Below, piece by piece: positions 26,784 to 36,206 of a DNA stretch of 64,000 nucleotides. The notes under the pieces were generated by a model. The model had not been told where the DNA came from. It did no database searches and saw only the letters and a list, made by a program, of their open reading frames with translations. The first letter of the stretch is position 1. The number at the start of each line of letters is the position of its first letter. Made by a program: the position numbers and the translations under genes. This DNA comes from Pseudomonas sp. R28(2017) (GTDB lineage: Bacteria > Pseudomonadota > Gammaproteobacteria > Pseudomonadales > Pseudomonadaceae): positions 434,001 to 498,000 of the forward strand of contig NZ_NEHW01000001.1 in assembly GCF_002112505.1 (NCBI RefSeq), read 5' to 3'.

Positions 26784-26869
26784 TGGCCTCTTCGCGGGCA
26801 CGCCCGCTCCCACAGGTTGAGGCGTGCCCCCTGTGGGAGCGGGCATGCCCGCGAAAGGGCCGGGGCAGG
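26784..26869. repeat. Convergent REP pair (REPIN)
   Basis: Inverted REP copies filling the gap between the convergent bestrophin and moaB genes. Confidence 0.9.
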
Positions 26870-27409
26870 CTAGCCGCGGCTTTCGCAGGCTTCGATGGGC
26901 TTCAGATGCTTCACAAAATTACAGGGCCGATGCCGCGCATCCAGCTGTTCCACCAAGATGCCTTCCCAGGCAGTACGGCAAGCGCCGGTCGAGCCGGGCA
27001 GGCAGCACACCAGGGTGCCGTTGGAAATCCCCGCCAGTGCCCTGCTCTGCACCGTCGAGCTGCCGATATCGAGAATGGACAAGGCGCGGAACAGTTCGCC
27101 AAAGCCGTCGACGCTCCGCTCCAGCAGGCACTGCACTGCCTCCGGCGTGCTGTCGCGCCCGGTAAAGCCTGTGCCGCCGGTGATCAGCACCACCTGCACG
27201 GCGTCATCGGCGATCCAGGTCGCCACCTGGGCACGGATCTTGTACAGGTCGTCCTTGAGCAGCGCCCGCGCCACCAGGCGGTGGCCAACCTCCACCGAGC
27301 GGCTGGCCAGCAGCTCGCCGGAGGTGTCGTTGTCGTAGGTACGGGTGTCGCTGACGGTCAGCACGGCGATGTTCAGCGGTACGAAAACCGCATCGGGTTG
27401 GACGCGCAC
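26870..27409 (-). CDS. moaB: Molybdenum cofactor biosynthesis protein B
   Basis: A 179-residue MogA/MoaB-fold protein: NIAVLTVSDTRTYDNDTSG, VLITGGTGFTGRDSTPEAV and the C-terminal GSTGACRTAWEGIL. The family adenylates molybdopterin or has a related role. GTG 27409 is the start, preceded by AAGGAG 7 nt away. Divergent from the LysR gene, with a shared operator-like element in the gap. Confidence 0.92.
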   Translation of the reverse strand: MRVQPDAVFVPLNIAVLTVSDTRTYDNDTSGELLASRSVEVGHRLVARALLKDDLYKIRAQVATWIADDAVQVVLITGGTGFTGRDSTPEAVQCLLERSVDGFGELFRALSILDIGSSTVQSRALAGISNGTLVCCLPGSTGACRTAWEGILVEQLDARHRPCNFVKHLKPIEACESRG

Positions 27410-27467
27410 GATGAAGCTCCTTGAATGGCATTGTCGTCACGCTAGAGGCAAGCCCGGCCAGCGTCCA

Positions 27468-27503
27468 ATCGAAATGGCGAACCGGCCGATCAATGACATC
27501 TAT
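27468..27503. promoter_or_regulatory. Putative LysR site in the moaB-lysR intergenic region
   Basis: ATCGAAATG at 27468-27476, preceded by CGTCCA, repeats the left arm of the fdhF-like operator exactly (15 identical bases with flank). At the same spacing the right arm is degenerate, with 5 of 9 bases matching. Suggests one LysR protein acts on both promoters. Confidence 0.5.
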
Positions 27504-27549
27504 CGCAGACGTGGGTTAAGGTCTGCACAACCAGACGCCAGGCATTTCC

Positions 27550-28437
27550 ATGGACATCAAGCAGCTCAAGTTCCTCATCGCCCTCGACCAGACCCGCCAC
27601 TTCGGCCAGGCCGCGGCGCTGTGCCATATCACCCAGCCGACCCTGTCCATGCGCCTGCGCAACCTGGAGGACGAACTGGACCTGGTGCTGGTCAAGCGCG
27701 GCCAGCGCTTCGAGGGTTTCACCGAAGCTGGCGAACGGATCCTGGCCTGGGCCCGCACCCTGCTCGCCGCCCATGACGGCCTGCAAGCCGAGGCCGCCAG
27801 TTGCCGTGGCCAGGTGGTCGGCAGCCTGCGCCTGGGCACCGTGCCACTGGCCAGCTTCAACCCCATGCACCTGCTGCTGCCGCTGCGCGAGAAATACCCC
27901 GAGCTGCAGTTTCAGCTCAGCTCGCACAGCACAGAGCAGATCATGGATGGCCTGAGCCGCAACCAGCTCGACCTGGGTATCTGCTACCTCGACCAGGTCA
28001 ACGCCAACTTCTTCGAGGTGATCGAGCTGGGCACCACCACCATGGGCCTGCTGTTCGACACCCAGCACTTCCAGTTCGACGCCGACAGCCTGCGCTGGGA
28101 CGAGCTCGGCGATATTCCCTTGGGCCTGCTGAGCAAAGGCATGCACTACCGCCAGTCACTGGACCTGAGCTTGCGTAGCCGTGGCCTTGAACCCAATGCC
28201 GTGCTGGAAAGCGACTCGACCTTCCAGCTGGTGCAGGCCATCAACACCGGCGTGTGCTGCGCGATCATGCCGCTGGGCTGCGGCCTGGAAGACCTCAGCG
28301 AACACATGCGCATCATCCCCATCGCCGACGCCAGCATCCACAGCCCGGTCGGCCTGCTGCTGCGCCGCAGCGAGCCACGCTCGGCGATTGCCGAGCAGTG
28401 CTTCGACGAAGCGAAGCTGCTTTTTCAACCCACCTGA
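27550..28437 (+). CDS. LysR-family transcriptional regulator of the molybdenum gene block
   Basis: A 295-residue LysR protein: HTH at 1-60 (MDIKQLKFLIALDQTRHFGQAA... ITQPTLSMRLRNLEDELDLVLV) and a periplasmic-binding-fold effector domain from about 90. Divergent from moaB. Because the shared ATCGAAATG element occurs both here and upstream of the fdhF-like gene, it is inferred to regulate moaB and that oxidoreductase. Its 3' end overlaps the convergent araC-type gene by 13 nt. Confidence 0.88.
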   Translation: MDIKQLKFLIALDQTRHFGQAAALCHITQPTLSMRLRNLEDELDLVLVKRGQRFEGFTEAGERILAWARTLLAAHDGLQAEAASCRGQVVGSLRLGTVPLASFNPMHLLLPLREKYPELQFQLSSHSTEQIMDGLSRNQLDLGICYLDQVNANFFEVIELGTTTMGLLFDTQHFQFDADSLRWDELGDIPLGLLSKGMHYRQSLDLSLRSRGLEPNAVLESDSTFQLVQAINTGVCCAIMPLGCGLEDLSEHMRIIPIADASIHSPVGLLLRRSEPRSAIAEQCFDEAKLLFQPT

Positions 28438-29207
28438 TCCGCCGTTGCCTGGCGATATTGCCGAGGCGTGAAACCGGTCAGCTGCTTGAACTGGCGGCTG
28501 AACGCGCTGTGGTCGGTGTAGCCGCAGCGCAGCGCCACTTCGGTGATCGGCAAATCAGAATGCAGCAGCCGGTGGGCGTGCTCCAGGCGAGCCTTGTGGA
28601 TCATCTGCCGCGGTGTGAGGTGGAATACCCGCTTGCAGTAGCGCTCCAGCTGCGCCACGGAAATCCCGGCGATGCGGGTCAACGCCTGCATGCTGATCGG
28701 CTGATGGAAATGCCGGCGGATGTGTTCGTCCACGGCCGCCAGGCGCTGGTAGGCGGGGTGGGTGTCCGCGGCTGACTGCAGGTCGACGGAAATGCCCACC
28801 AGGCCGATGATCTCGCCTGCAGGGTTGCGCAGCGGGCGCTTGTGGGTCAGGCACCAGCCCGGTTCGCGGCTGCCGTACAGGTGCAGTTCGAGCTGGTCTT
28901 CCAGCACCAGGCCATCTTTGAGCACACGTCGATCCTGCTCGGTGTAGCCGGGGCCCAGTTGCGCCGGGAACACTTCGGCGCTGGTCTTGCCCAGCAGCGG
29001 CTGCAGACGCTTGAGGCCACAGCGCTGGACCAGGGTGGTGTTGGCCAGGACATAGCGGGCGGCCGGGTCCTTGATGAAGATCGCGGCGTTGGGGATGGCG
29101 TCGAGGATCGGCAGCAGCAACGAGACACCGGCCAGCAGGGCCTCCAGGGTGGCCGGGCGGTGCTGGTCCAGAGATTGGTACAGGGTTGCCATGGGGGTAT
29201 CGGTCAT
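28425..29207 (-). CDS. AraC-family regulator with N-terminal PAS domain, likely controlling hydroxyproline catabolism
   Basis: A 260-residue protein. Residues about 20-150 look like a PAS domain (AIPNAAIFIKDPAARYVLANTTL, IIGLVGISVDLQ), and about 160-258 form the two-HTH AraC domain (ISMQALTRIAGISVAQLERYCKRVF; ITEVALRCGYTDHSAFSRQFKQLTGFTP). ATG 29207 is chosen because the upstream in-frame part comes from the REP. It is divergent from the hydroxyproline genes; pseudomonads use an AraC-type activator (LhpR in P. aeruginosa) for this pathway, so the role is inferred by context. Confidence 0.85.
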   Translation of the reverse strand: MTDTPMATLYQSLDQHRPATLEALLAGVSLLLPILDAIPNAAIFIKDPAARYVLANTTLVQRCGLKRLQPLLGKTSAEVFPAQLGPGYTEQDRRVLKDGLVLEDQLELHLYGSREPGWCLTHKRPLRNPAGEIIGLVGISVDLQSAADTHPAYQRLAAVDEHIRRHFHQPISMQALTRIAGISVAQLERYCKRVFHLTPRQMIHKARLEHAHRLLHSDLPITEVALRCGYTDHSAFSRQFKQLTGFTPRQYRQATADQVG

Positions 29208-29226
29208 TGGGGCAATCTCTATTGGC

Positions 29227-29332
29227 TGCACTGGCCTCTTCGCGGGCAAGCCCGCTCCCACAGGGCCCCCACTGATTTCAAACCCTGTGCTGTACCTGTG
29301 GGAGCGGGCTTGCCCGCGAAGAGGCCAGCAGC
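29227..29332. repeat. Convergent REP pair (REPIN)
   Basis: Inverted REP copies just upstream of the araC-type start, in the divergent gap before the hydroxyproline transport gene. Confidence 0.9.
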
Positions 29333-29345
29333 ACTAACACATCTC

Positions 29346-29375
29346 TACAGCCCTTATGCGGTATGCCTTACAGCC
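29346..29375 (+). promoter_or_regulatory. Possible activator binding site upstream of the hydroxyproline cluster
   Basis: TACAGCC occurs twice as a direct repeat (29346-29352 and 29369-29375), 23 bp apart, close to two helical turns, as AraC proteins prefer. The longer core GCCTTACAGCC (29365-29375) recurs at 49339-49349, before the Ser/Cys proline-racemase-family gene. The rest of 29376-29585 shows no other feature. Confidence 0.35.
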
Positions 29376-29585
29376 TATCTACCCGCCTCATGAAAGCGCC
29401 AGTATTTTCTGCAACTGTGCCAATTTCGTCATCGCTCCTGCAGAAAACCATCAAGAACCCCTGCCCCTTTCGGGTCCACTCTATGCCCCACGCAAGCCGC
29501 CCAACACCTACAAGAGCGCGGCCGTAACAAGCCGCAATACGTGACATCAGACCTGCCTATCCAAAACCTACAAAAAGGCGCACCC

Positions 29586-31199
29586 ATGTCAGGCAAATTC
29601 AAGAAACAGCTGTCATTGCTCGACCTCACCTTCATCGGCCTCGGGGCCATCTTCGGCTCCGGCTGGCTGTTCGCCGCCAGCCACGTCTCGGCCATCGCCG
29701 GCCCGGCCGGTATCCTCTCTTGGTTCCTCGGCGGTTTCGCCGTGCTGCTGCTGGGCATCGTCTACTGCGAACTCGGCGCCGCCCTGCCGCGTGCCGGTGG
29801 CGTGGTGCGCTACCCGGTGTACTCGCACGGCCCGCTGCTCGGCTACCTGATGGGCTTCATCACTCTGATCGCCTTCTCCAGCCTGATCGCCATCGAAGTG
29901 GTCGCCTCGCGCCAGTACGCCGCAGCCTGGTTCCCCGGGCTGACCAAGGTCGGCTCCAGCGACCCGACCGTGCTCGGCTGGCTGGTGCAGTTCGCCTTGC
30001 TGGGGCTGTTCTTCTTCCTCAACTACCGCAGCGTGAAGACCTTCGCCAAGGCCAACAACCTGGTCAGCGTGTTCAAGTTCATCGTGCCGCTGCTGGTGAT
30101 CGGCGTGCTGTTCAGCTTCTTCAAGCCGGAGAACTTCGAGGTCCAGGGCTTCGCCCCGTTCGGCCTGTCCGGCGTGGAAATGGCAGTGTCCGCCGGTGGC
30201 ATCATCTTCGCCTACCTGGGCCTGACGCCGATCATTTCGGTGGCCAGCGAGGTGAAGAACCCGCAGCGCACCATCCCGATCGCGCTGATCCTCTCGGTGC
30301 TGCTGTCCACCGCGATCTACGCCCTGTTGCAACTGGCCTTCCTTGGCAGCGTGCCGACCGAGATGCTCGCCAACGGCTGGGCCGCGGTGACCAAGGAACT
30401 GGCCCTGCCCTACCGTGACATCGCCCTGGCCCTGGGGGTCGGCTGGCTGGCCTACCTGGTGGTGGCCGACGCGGTGATCTCGCCCAGCGGCTGCGGCAAC
30501 ATCTACATGAACGCCACCCCGCGCGTGGTCTATGGCTGGGCGCAGACCGGCACCTTCTTCAAGTACTTCACCCGCATCGACGCCGAGTCCGGCATCCCGC
30601 GCCCGGCGCTGTGGCTGACCTTCGGCCTGTCGGTGTTCTGGACCCTGCCGTTCCCTTCCTGGGAAGCGCTGATCAACGTGGTGTCCGCCGCCCTGGTACT
30701 GAGCTACGCCGTGGCCCCGGTCACCGTCGCCGCCCTGCGCCGCAATGCGCCGGACATGCCGCGCCCGTTCCGGGTCAAGGGCATGGGCGTGCTCGGCCCG
30801 CTGTCGTTCATCATCGCCGCGCTGATCGTCTACTGGTCGGGCTGGAACACCGTGTCCTGGCTGCTGGCCCTGCAGATCGTGATGTTCGTGCTGTACCTGC
30901 TGTGCGGCCGCTTCGTCCCGACCCAGCACCTGTCGCTGGCCCAGCAAGTACGTTCCTCGGCCTGGCTGATCGGCTTCTACGCCGTGACCATCCTGTTGTC
31001 CTGGCTGGGCAGCTTCGGCGGCCTGGGCGTGCTCGGCCACCCGTTCGACACCCTGGCCGTGGCCGCCTGCGCCCTGGGCATCTACTACTGGGGCGCGGCC
31101 ACCGGCGTACCGGCTCACCTGGTGCGCCTGGAAGGGGACGATGAAAGCGAAGCCAGCGCCGAAACCTATACCGGCCGCCCCGCCGCCGTCGCCTCCTGA
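29586..31199 (+). CDS. APC-superfamily amino acid permease, likely hydroxyproline transporter
   Basis: A 537-residue permease with about twelve to fourteen membrane helices, starting at ATG 29586. [22 protein letters not shown] is the APC helix-1 unwound region, and [18 protein letters not shown] the conserved helix-6/loop segment. First gene of the hyp cluster, 23 nt from hypE, so the substrate is probably trans-4-hydroxy-L-proline or its D-epimer. The C-terminal tail is acidic and likely cytoplasmic. Confidence 0.85.
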   Translation: MSGKFKKQLSLLDLTFIGLGAIFGSGWLFAASHVSAIAGPAGILSWFLGGFAVLLLGIVYCELGAALPRAGGVVRYPVYSHGPLLGYLMGFITLIAFSSLIAIEVVASRQYAAAWFPGLTKVGSSDPTVLGWLVQFALLGLFFFLNYRSVKTFAKANNLVSVFKFIVPLLVIGVLFSFFKPENFEVQGFAPFGLSGVEMAVSAGGIIFAYLGLTPIISVASEVKNPQRTIPIALILSVLLSTAIYALLQLAFLGSVPTEMLANGWAAVTKELALPYRDIALALGVGWLAYLVVADAVISPSGCGNIYMNATPRVVYGWAQTGTFFKYFTRIDAESGIPRPALWLTFGLSVFWTLPFPSWEALINVVSAALVLSYAVAPVTVAALRRNAPDMPRPFRVKGMGVLGPLSFIIAALIVYWSGWNTVSWLLALQIVMFVLYLLCGRFVPTQHLSLAQQVRSSAWLIGFYAVTILLSWLGSFGGLGVLGHPFDTLAVAACALGIYYWGAATGVPAHLVRLEGDDESEASAETYTGRPAAVAS

Positions 31200-31222
31200 C
31201 CCTTCAAGCAATGGACACGCCC

Positions 31223-32149
31223 ATGAAACAGATTCACGTCATCGACTCCCACACCGGCGGCGAACCGACCCGCCTGGTGATGAACGGTTTCCCGCACCTG
31301 CAGGGGCGCAGCATGGCCGAGCAGCGTGACGAACTGCGCGAGCTGCACGACCAGTGGCGCCGTGCCTGCCTGCTGGAGCCACGCGGCAACGATGTGCTGG
31401 TCGGCGCGCTGTACTGCCCGCCGGTCTCGGCCGACGCCACCTGCGGGGTGATCTTCTTCAACAACGCCGGCTACCTGAACATGTGCGGCCACGGCACCAT
31501 CGGCCTGGTCGCCTCGCTGCAGCACCTGGGCCTGATCGGGCCCGGCGTGCACAAGATCGACACGCCGGTCGGCCAGGTCAGCGCCACCCTGCACGAAGAC
31601 GGCGCCATCACCGTCGGCAACGTGCCGTCCTACCGTTACCGCCAGCAGGTGGCGGTCGACGTACCGGGCCACGGCGTGGTGCACGGCGACATCGCCTGGG
31701 GTGGCAACTGGTTCTTCCTGGTCGCCGAACACGGCCAGCGCGTCGAACTGGACAACCGCGAAGCCCTCACCGAGTACACCTGGGCCATGCTCAAGGCCCT
31801 CGAAGCCCAAGGCATCACCGGCGAAAACGGCGCGCCAATCGACCATGTCGAGTTGTTCGCCGACGACGCCCATGCCGACAGCCGCAACTTCGTCATGTGC
31901 CCCGGCAAAGCCTACGACCGCTCGCCCTGTGGCACCGGCACCAGCGCCAAACTGGCCTGCCTGGCCGCCGATGGCAAGCTCGAAGAAGGCCAGACCTGGG
32001 TCCAGGCCAGCATCACCGGCAGCCAGTTCCATGGCCGCTACGAACGCGACGGCGAACGCATTCGCCCGTTCATCACCGGCCGCGCCTACATGACCGCCGA
32101 CAGCACCCTGCTGATCGACGAGCAGGATCCATTCGCCTGGGGCATCTGA
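31223..32149 (+). CDS. hypE: 4-hydroxyproline 2-epimerase
   Basis: A 308-residue proline-racemase-family enzyme that converts trans-4-hydroxy-L-proline to cis-4-hydroxy-D-proline. Both catalytic cysteines are present: Cys88 in NMCGHGTIG and Cys236 in [11 protein letters not shown]. The start at ATG 31223 ([15 protein letters not shown]) is the conserved one; ATG 31211 would add four residues. Second gene of the hyp cluster and followed by hypD, hypH and hypO. Symbol follows P. putida usage. Confidence 0.93.
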   Translation: MKQIHVIDSHTGGEPTRLVMNGFPHLQGRSMAEQRDELRELHDQWRRACLLEPRGNDVLVGALYCPPVSADATCGVIFFNNAGYLNMCGHGTIGLVASLQHLGLIGPGVHKIDTPVGQVSATLHEDGAITVGNVPSYRYRQQVAVDVPGHGVVHGDIAWGGNWFFLVAEHGQRVELDNREALTEYTWAMLKALEAQGITGENGAPIDHVELFADDAHADSRNFVMCPGKAYDRSPCGTGTSAKLACLAADGKLEEGQTWVQASITGSQFHGRYERDGERIRPFITGRAYMTADSTLLIDEQDPFAWGI

Positions 32150-32192
32150 ACCCGGCCCTTTAAACCAGTGAATATCGCCAGGAGTGACAACA

Positions 32193-33140
32193 ATGACCGA
32201 CAACATCTTCACCGGCACCATGCCCGCCCTCATGACCCCCTGCACCGCCGAGCGCAAGCCGGACTTCGACGCCCTGGTGCGCAAGGGCCGCGAGCTGATC
32301 GAGGCCGGCATGAGCGCGGTGGTCTACTGCGGCTCGATGGGTGACTGGCCACTGCTGACCGAAGCCGAGCGCCAGGAAGGCGTGGCCCGCCTGGTGGCCG
32401 CCGGGATCCCGACCATTGTCGGCACGGGTGCGGTGAACACCCGTGAAGCCGTGGCCCATGCTGCCCACGCGGCCAAGGTTGGCGCCGCCGGCCTGATGGT
32501 CATCCCCCGCGTGCTCAGCCGCGGCGCTTCGCTGATCGCCCAGAAACACCACTTCTCGGCGATTCTCGCCGCCGCGCCCAAGCTGCCGGCGGTGATCTAC
32601 AACAGCCCCTACTACGGCTTCGCCACCCGCGCCGACCTGTTCTTTGAACTGCGCCGCGAGTTCCCCAACCTGATCGGCTTCAAGGAGTTCGGCGGTGGCG
32701 CCGACCTGCGCTACGCCGCCGAACACATCACCTCGAAGGATGACGACGTGACCCTGATGGTCGGCGTCGACACCCAGGTGGTGCATGGTTTCGTCAACTG
32801 CGCCGCCACCGGTGCCATCACCGGTATCGGCAATGCCCTGCCGCGTGAAGTGCTGCAACTGGTGAGCCTGAGCAAGCAGGCCGCCAAGGGCGACGCCAAG
32901 GCCCGCCGCCTGGCGCGTGAGCTGGAGGCTGCATTGGCGGTGCTGTCGTCGTTCGATGAAGGCTGCGACCTGGTGCTCTACTACAAGCACCTGATGGTGC
33001 TCAACGGCGACACCGAGTACAGCCTGCACTTCAACGAAACCGACGTGCTGACCGACGCCCAGCGCAACTACGCCGAGCAGCAGTACGCGTTGTTCCGCAA
33101 GTGGTACGCCAGCTGGTCGGCCGAGCAGAACCTGGCCTAA
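32193..33140 (+). CDS. hypD: 1-pyrroline-4-hydroxy-2-carboxylate deaminase (DHDPS family)
   Basis: A 315-residue DHDPS-fold enzyme with Schiff-base Lys164 in GFKEFGGG and Tyr136 in VIYNSPYYG. In the pathway it dehydrates and deaminates the D-hydroxyproline oxidation product to 2-oxoglutarate semialdehyde. AGGAG 8 nt before ATG 32193 decides the start. The substrate is assigned from the gene order epimerase-deaminase-KGSA dehydrogenase-dehydrogenase; the family alone would not be specific. Confidence 0.9.
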   Translation: MTDNIFTGTMPALMTPCTAERKPDFDALVRKGRELIEAGMSAVVYCGSMGDWPLLTEAERQEGVARLVAAGIPTIVGTGAVNTREAVAHAAHAAKVGAAGLMVIPRVLSRGASLIAQKHHFSAILAAAPKLPAVIYNSPYYGFATRADLFFELRREFPNLIGFKEFGGGADLRYAAEHITSKDDDVTLMVGVDTQVVHGFVNCAATGAITGIGNALPREVLQLVSLSKQAAKGDAKARRLARELEAALAVLSSFDEGCDLVLYYKHLMVLNGDTEYSLHFNETDVLTDAQRNYAEQQYALFRKWYASWSAEQNLA

Positions 33141-33156
33141 GCAACCACTGCGTTCT

Positions 33157-33228
33157 CTGTGGGAGCAGGCGACTCGCTGCCTGGCACCGGCTTCGCCGGT
33201 GTTCGCGGGCGCGCCCGCTCCCACAGGG
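33157..33228. repeat. Hybrid REP element inside the hyp cluster
   Basis: Left CTGTGGGAGCAGGC and right GCCCGCTCCCACAG arms flank an inner hairpin CACCGGC-TTC-GCCGGTG (33185-33201). The inner hairpin and adjoining TTCGCGGG are also found in the element at 46535. It lies between hypD and hypH and may affect differential expression. Confidence 0.8.
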
Positions 33229-33265
33229 ACCGCCTTAGCCTCACATCCAATTCAAAGGACGCTCC

Positions 33266-34843
33266 ATGACCCTGACAGGCAACCTGCTGATCGGCCAGAC
33301 CGCCGTGCCCGGCAGCCGCGACGCGATCCGCGCCATCGACCCGGCCACCAACCAGGCCCTCGAACCCGCCTACGCCGGCGGCACCGGCGAACACGTGGCC
33401 CAGGCCTGCGCACTGGCCTGGGCAGCGTTCGACAGCTTCCGCGAAACCTCGCTGGAACAGCGAGCCCATTTTCTTGAAACCATCGCCAGTGAGATCGAAG
33501 CCCTTGGCGATGCGCTGGTCGACCGCGCCGTCGCCGAAAGCGGCCTGCCCAAGGCGCGTATCCAGGGCGAGCGTGGCCGCACCTGCACGCAACTGCGCAC
33601 CTTCGCCCGCGTGGTCCGCAGCGGCGAATGGCTGGATGTGCGGGTCGACAACGCCCTGCCCGCGCGCCAGCCGCTGCCACGCGCCGACCTGCGCCAACGC
33701 CAGGTGGCCCTGGGCCCGGTGGCGGTGTTCGGCGCCAGCAACTTCCCCCTGGCGTTCTCGGTAGCCGGCGGCGACACCGCCTCGGCGCTGGCCGCCGGTT
33801 GCCCGGTGGTGGTCAAGGCCCATGCCGCACACCCCGGCACCAGCGAACTGGTCGGCCAGGCCGTGGCCCGCGCCGTCAAACACTGCGGCCTGCCCGAGGG
33901 CGTGTTCTCGCTGCTGTACGGCGCCGGCCGTGAAGTCGGCATTGCCCTGGTCAGCGACCCGCGCATCAAGGCAGTCGGTTTCACTGGCTCGCGCAGTGGG
34001 GGCCTTGCCCTGTGCCAGGCAGCCCAGGCGCGCCCGGAACCGATACCGGTCTACGCCGAGATGAGTTCGATCAACCCGGTGTTCCTCTTTGACGCAGCCT
34101 TGGAGGCCCGCGGCGAAGCGTTGGCGCAAGGCTTCGTTGCCTCGCTGACCCAAGGTGCCGGGCAGTTCTGCACCAACCCCGGCCTGGTGATCGCCCGCCA
34201 GGGGCCGGCGCTGCAGCGCTTCATCGACGCGGCCAGCGAGCACGTGCGCCAGGCCGCCGCGCAGACCATGCTCACCCCTGGCATTTTCAGCGCCTATGCC
34301 GCTGGCATCGGCGCCCTGGCCAGCAACGCCAACGCCACCGTTGCCGCCAGCGGGCAGGCACAACAAGGGCCGAACCAGTGCCAGGCGCAGCTGTTCGTGA
34401 CCCAGGCCGAAGCGTTTCTCAGCGACCCGGCGTTGCAGGCCGAAGTATTCGGCGCGGCTTCACTGGTGGTGGCCTGCGCCAGCGACGCACAGGTCCGCCA
34501 GGTGGCCGAGCACCTCGAAGGCCAGCTGACCGCCACGCTGCAGCTGGATGATGCCGATATCGACAGCGCCCGCGCCCTGCTGCCGACCCTGGAACGCAAG
34601 GCCGGGCGCATTCTGGTCAACGGCTGGCCGACCGGTGTCGAGGTGTGCGATGCGATGGTCCACGGCGGGCCGTTCCCGGCCACCTCCGACGCCCGCACCA
34701 CTTCGGTCGGCACGGCGGCGATCCTGCGCTTCCTGCGCCCGGTGTGCTACCAGGACTTCCCCGATGCCCTGTTGCCACTGGCGCTCCAGCACGGCAACCC
34801 GTTGCAGCTGCGGCGTTTGCTCGACGGTAGACGGGAAGATTGA
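33266..34843 (+). CDS. hypH: 2-oxoglutarate semialdehyde dehydrogenase (hydroxyproline pathway)
   Basis: A 525-residue ALDH-superfamily enzyme of the KGSADH type, longer than common ALDHs. Catalytic residues are Asn159 in ASNFPLAF, Lys184 in VVKAHAAHP, Glu265 in YAEMSSINP and Cys302 in GQFCTNPG. It oxidises 2-oxoglutarate semialdehyde to 2-oxoglutarate with NAD(P), feeding the TCA cycle. AAAGGACG precedes the ATG. It ends 2 nt before hypO. Confidence 0.92.
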   Translation: MTLTGNLLIGQTAVPGSRDAIRAIDPATNQALEPAYAGGTGEHVAQACALAWAAFDSFRETSLEQRAHFLETIASEIEALGDALVDRAVAESGLPKARIQGERGRTCTQLRTFARVVRSGEWLDVRVDNALPARQPLPRADLRQRQVALGPVAVFGASNFPLAFSVAGGDTASALAAGCPVVVKAHAAHPGTSELVGQAVARAVKHCGLPEGVFSLLYGAGREVGIALVSDPRIKAVGFTGSRSGGLALCQAAQARPEPIPVYAEMSSINPVFLFDAALEARGEALAQGFVASLTQGAGQFCTNPGLVIARQGPALQRFIDAASEHVRQAAAQTMLTPGIFSAYAAGIGALASNANATVAASGQAQQGPNQCQAQLFVTQAEAFLSDPALQAEVFGAASLVVACASDAQVRQVAEHLEGQLTATLQLDDADIDSARALLPTLERKAGRILVNGWPTGVEVCDAMVHGGPFPATSDARTTSVGTAAILRFLRPVCYQDFPDALLPLALQHGNPLQLRRLLDGRRED

Positions 34844-34845
34844 GC

Positions 34846-36093
34846 ATGGTCGACACCCCTGAAACCGATATCGCCGTGGTGGGCGCCGGCATCGTCGGCG
34901 TGGCCTGCGCCCTGCAACTGGCCCGCCAGGGGCGGCGGGTGCTGCTGCTCGACCACCAGTCCCCCGGCCACGGTGCCTCCTATGGCAATGCCGGGCACCT
35001 GGCCACCGAGCAGGTGTTCCCGATCGCCGACCTGTCGATCCTCAAGCGCCTGCCGCGCATGCTGCTCGACCCGATGGGCCCGCTGCGCCTGGACTGGAAG
35101 TACCTGCCCAAGGCCATGCCGTGGTTCACCCGGCTACTGCTCAACCTGCGCCCGGCGCCGTTCCAGCGCAGTGTGGCCGGTATCCGCGCGCTGAATGAAG
35201 GCAGCCTGGGGGCCTGGCGGCGCTTGCTCGGCTCGATCGGGCGCAACGAGCTGTTCAGGGAAGATGGCTCGCTGCTGGTGTTCGAACGGCCCGAGTCGCG
35301 CCAGGCGCTGCAAGCCTTGCAGGCGCGCATGCAGCAGCAGAATGTGGCGGTGGATTTCTGGTCGGCCGAAAGCGTGCGCGAGGCAGCACCGCAACTCAAC
35401 CCTGCGCTGCTGGGTGGCTTGTTCTTCCCGCATACCGGGCACTTCATCGACCCGTACCGGGTGGTGTGTGCACTGTTCGAGGCTGCCAGGGCCAGCGGTG
35501 TGCGTTTCGTCCAGGCGCGGGTTGCGGGTGGGCAACTGCACGGCAACGGGGTCAGCCTGGCCAGTGACCAGGGCACGTTCAAGGCGCGCCAGGTACTGCT
35601 CAGTTGCGGTGCACATTCGGCACAGTTGACGGCGGCGCTGACCGGCAAGACTGTGCCGCTGGACACCGAGCGCGGTTACCACCTGATGCTGCCGCAGGAG
35701 CAGCAGCGGCTGCCATTCGCAGTCACCTCGCTAGAGCGCAAGTTCATCATGACGCCCATGGCGGACGGGCTGCGCCTGGCCGGCACGGTAGAGTTCGCAG
35801 GGCTCGATGCGCCGCCGAGCATGCAGCGGGCATGGCAGTTGCACCGGTTGAGCAAAGGGTTGTTCCAGCAGGAACTGAGTGTTGAAGGGGCTACACCCTG
35901 GATGGGCTTCAGGCCATCGTTGCCGGACTCGTTGCCGGTGATCGATCGGGTGTGCGATGGGCGCGTGCTGCTTGCGTTTGGGCATCAGCACCTGGGGCTG
36001 ACCCAGGCGGCGGTGACGGCGGAATGGGTGGGGCGGATGGCGGAGCAGTCAGCGGGGCCGGAGACAGCGGCTTACCGGTTGGATCGGTTCTAG
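34846..36093 (+). CDS. hypO: D-hydroxyproline dehydrogenase (FAD, DadA-like)
   Basis: A 415-residue DAO-family flavoenzyme. The FAD motif is VVGAGIVGVACALQLARQG at about 11-28, followed by LLLDHQSPGHGASYGNAGH; the C-terminal WMGFRPSLPDSLPVIDRV is typical of DadA-like dehydrogenases. It oxidises cis-4-hydroxy-D-proline to the pyrroline substrate of HypD and passes electrons to the respiratory chain. ATG 34846 follows GGGAAG; gap to hypH is 2 nt. Confidence 0.9.
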   Translation: MVDTPETDIAVVGAGIVGVACALQLARQGRRVLLLDHQSPGHGASYGNAGHLATEQVFPIADLSILKRLPRMLLDPMGPLRLDWKYLPKAMPWFTRLLLNLRPAPFQRSVAGIRALNEGSLGAWRRLLGSIGRNELFREDGSLLVFERPESRQALQALQARMQQQNVAVDFWSAESVREAAPQLNPALLGGLFFPHTGHFIDPYRVVCALFEAARASGVRFVQARVAGGQLHGNGVSLASDQGTFKARQVLLSCGAHSAQLTAALTGKTVPLDTERGYHLMLPQEQQRLPFAVTSLERKFIMTPMADGLRLAGTVEFAGLDAPPSMQRAWQLHRLSKGLFQQELSVEGATPWMGFRPSLPDSLPVIDRVCDGRVLLAFGHQHLGLTQAAVTAEWVGRMAEQSAGPETAAYRLDRF

Positions 36094-36195
36094 CCTGTAC
36101 CGGCCTCTTCGCGGGCACGCCCGCTCCCACAGGGATAGCACAAGACCTGAGGGCAGTGTGGGAGCGGGCTTGCCCGCGAAGGGCTGCAAAGCAGC
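36094..36195. repeat. Convergent REP pair (REPIN)
   Basis: Inverted REP copies between the convergent hypO and xenA genes, with an added GGGCTGCAAAGCAGCCC hairpin at its right end. Confidence 0.9.
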
Positions 36196-36206
36196 CCCCG
36201 GTTCAC

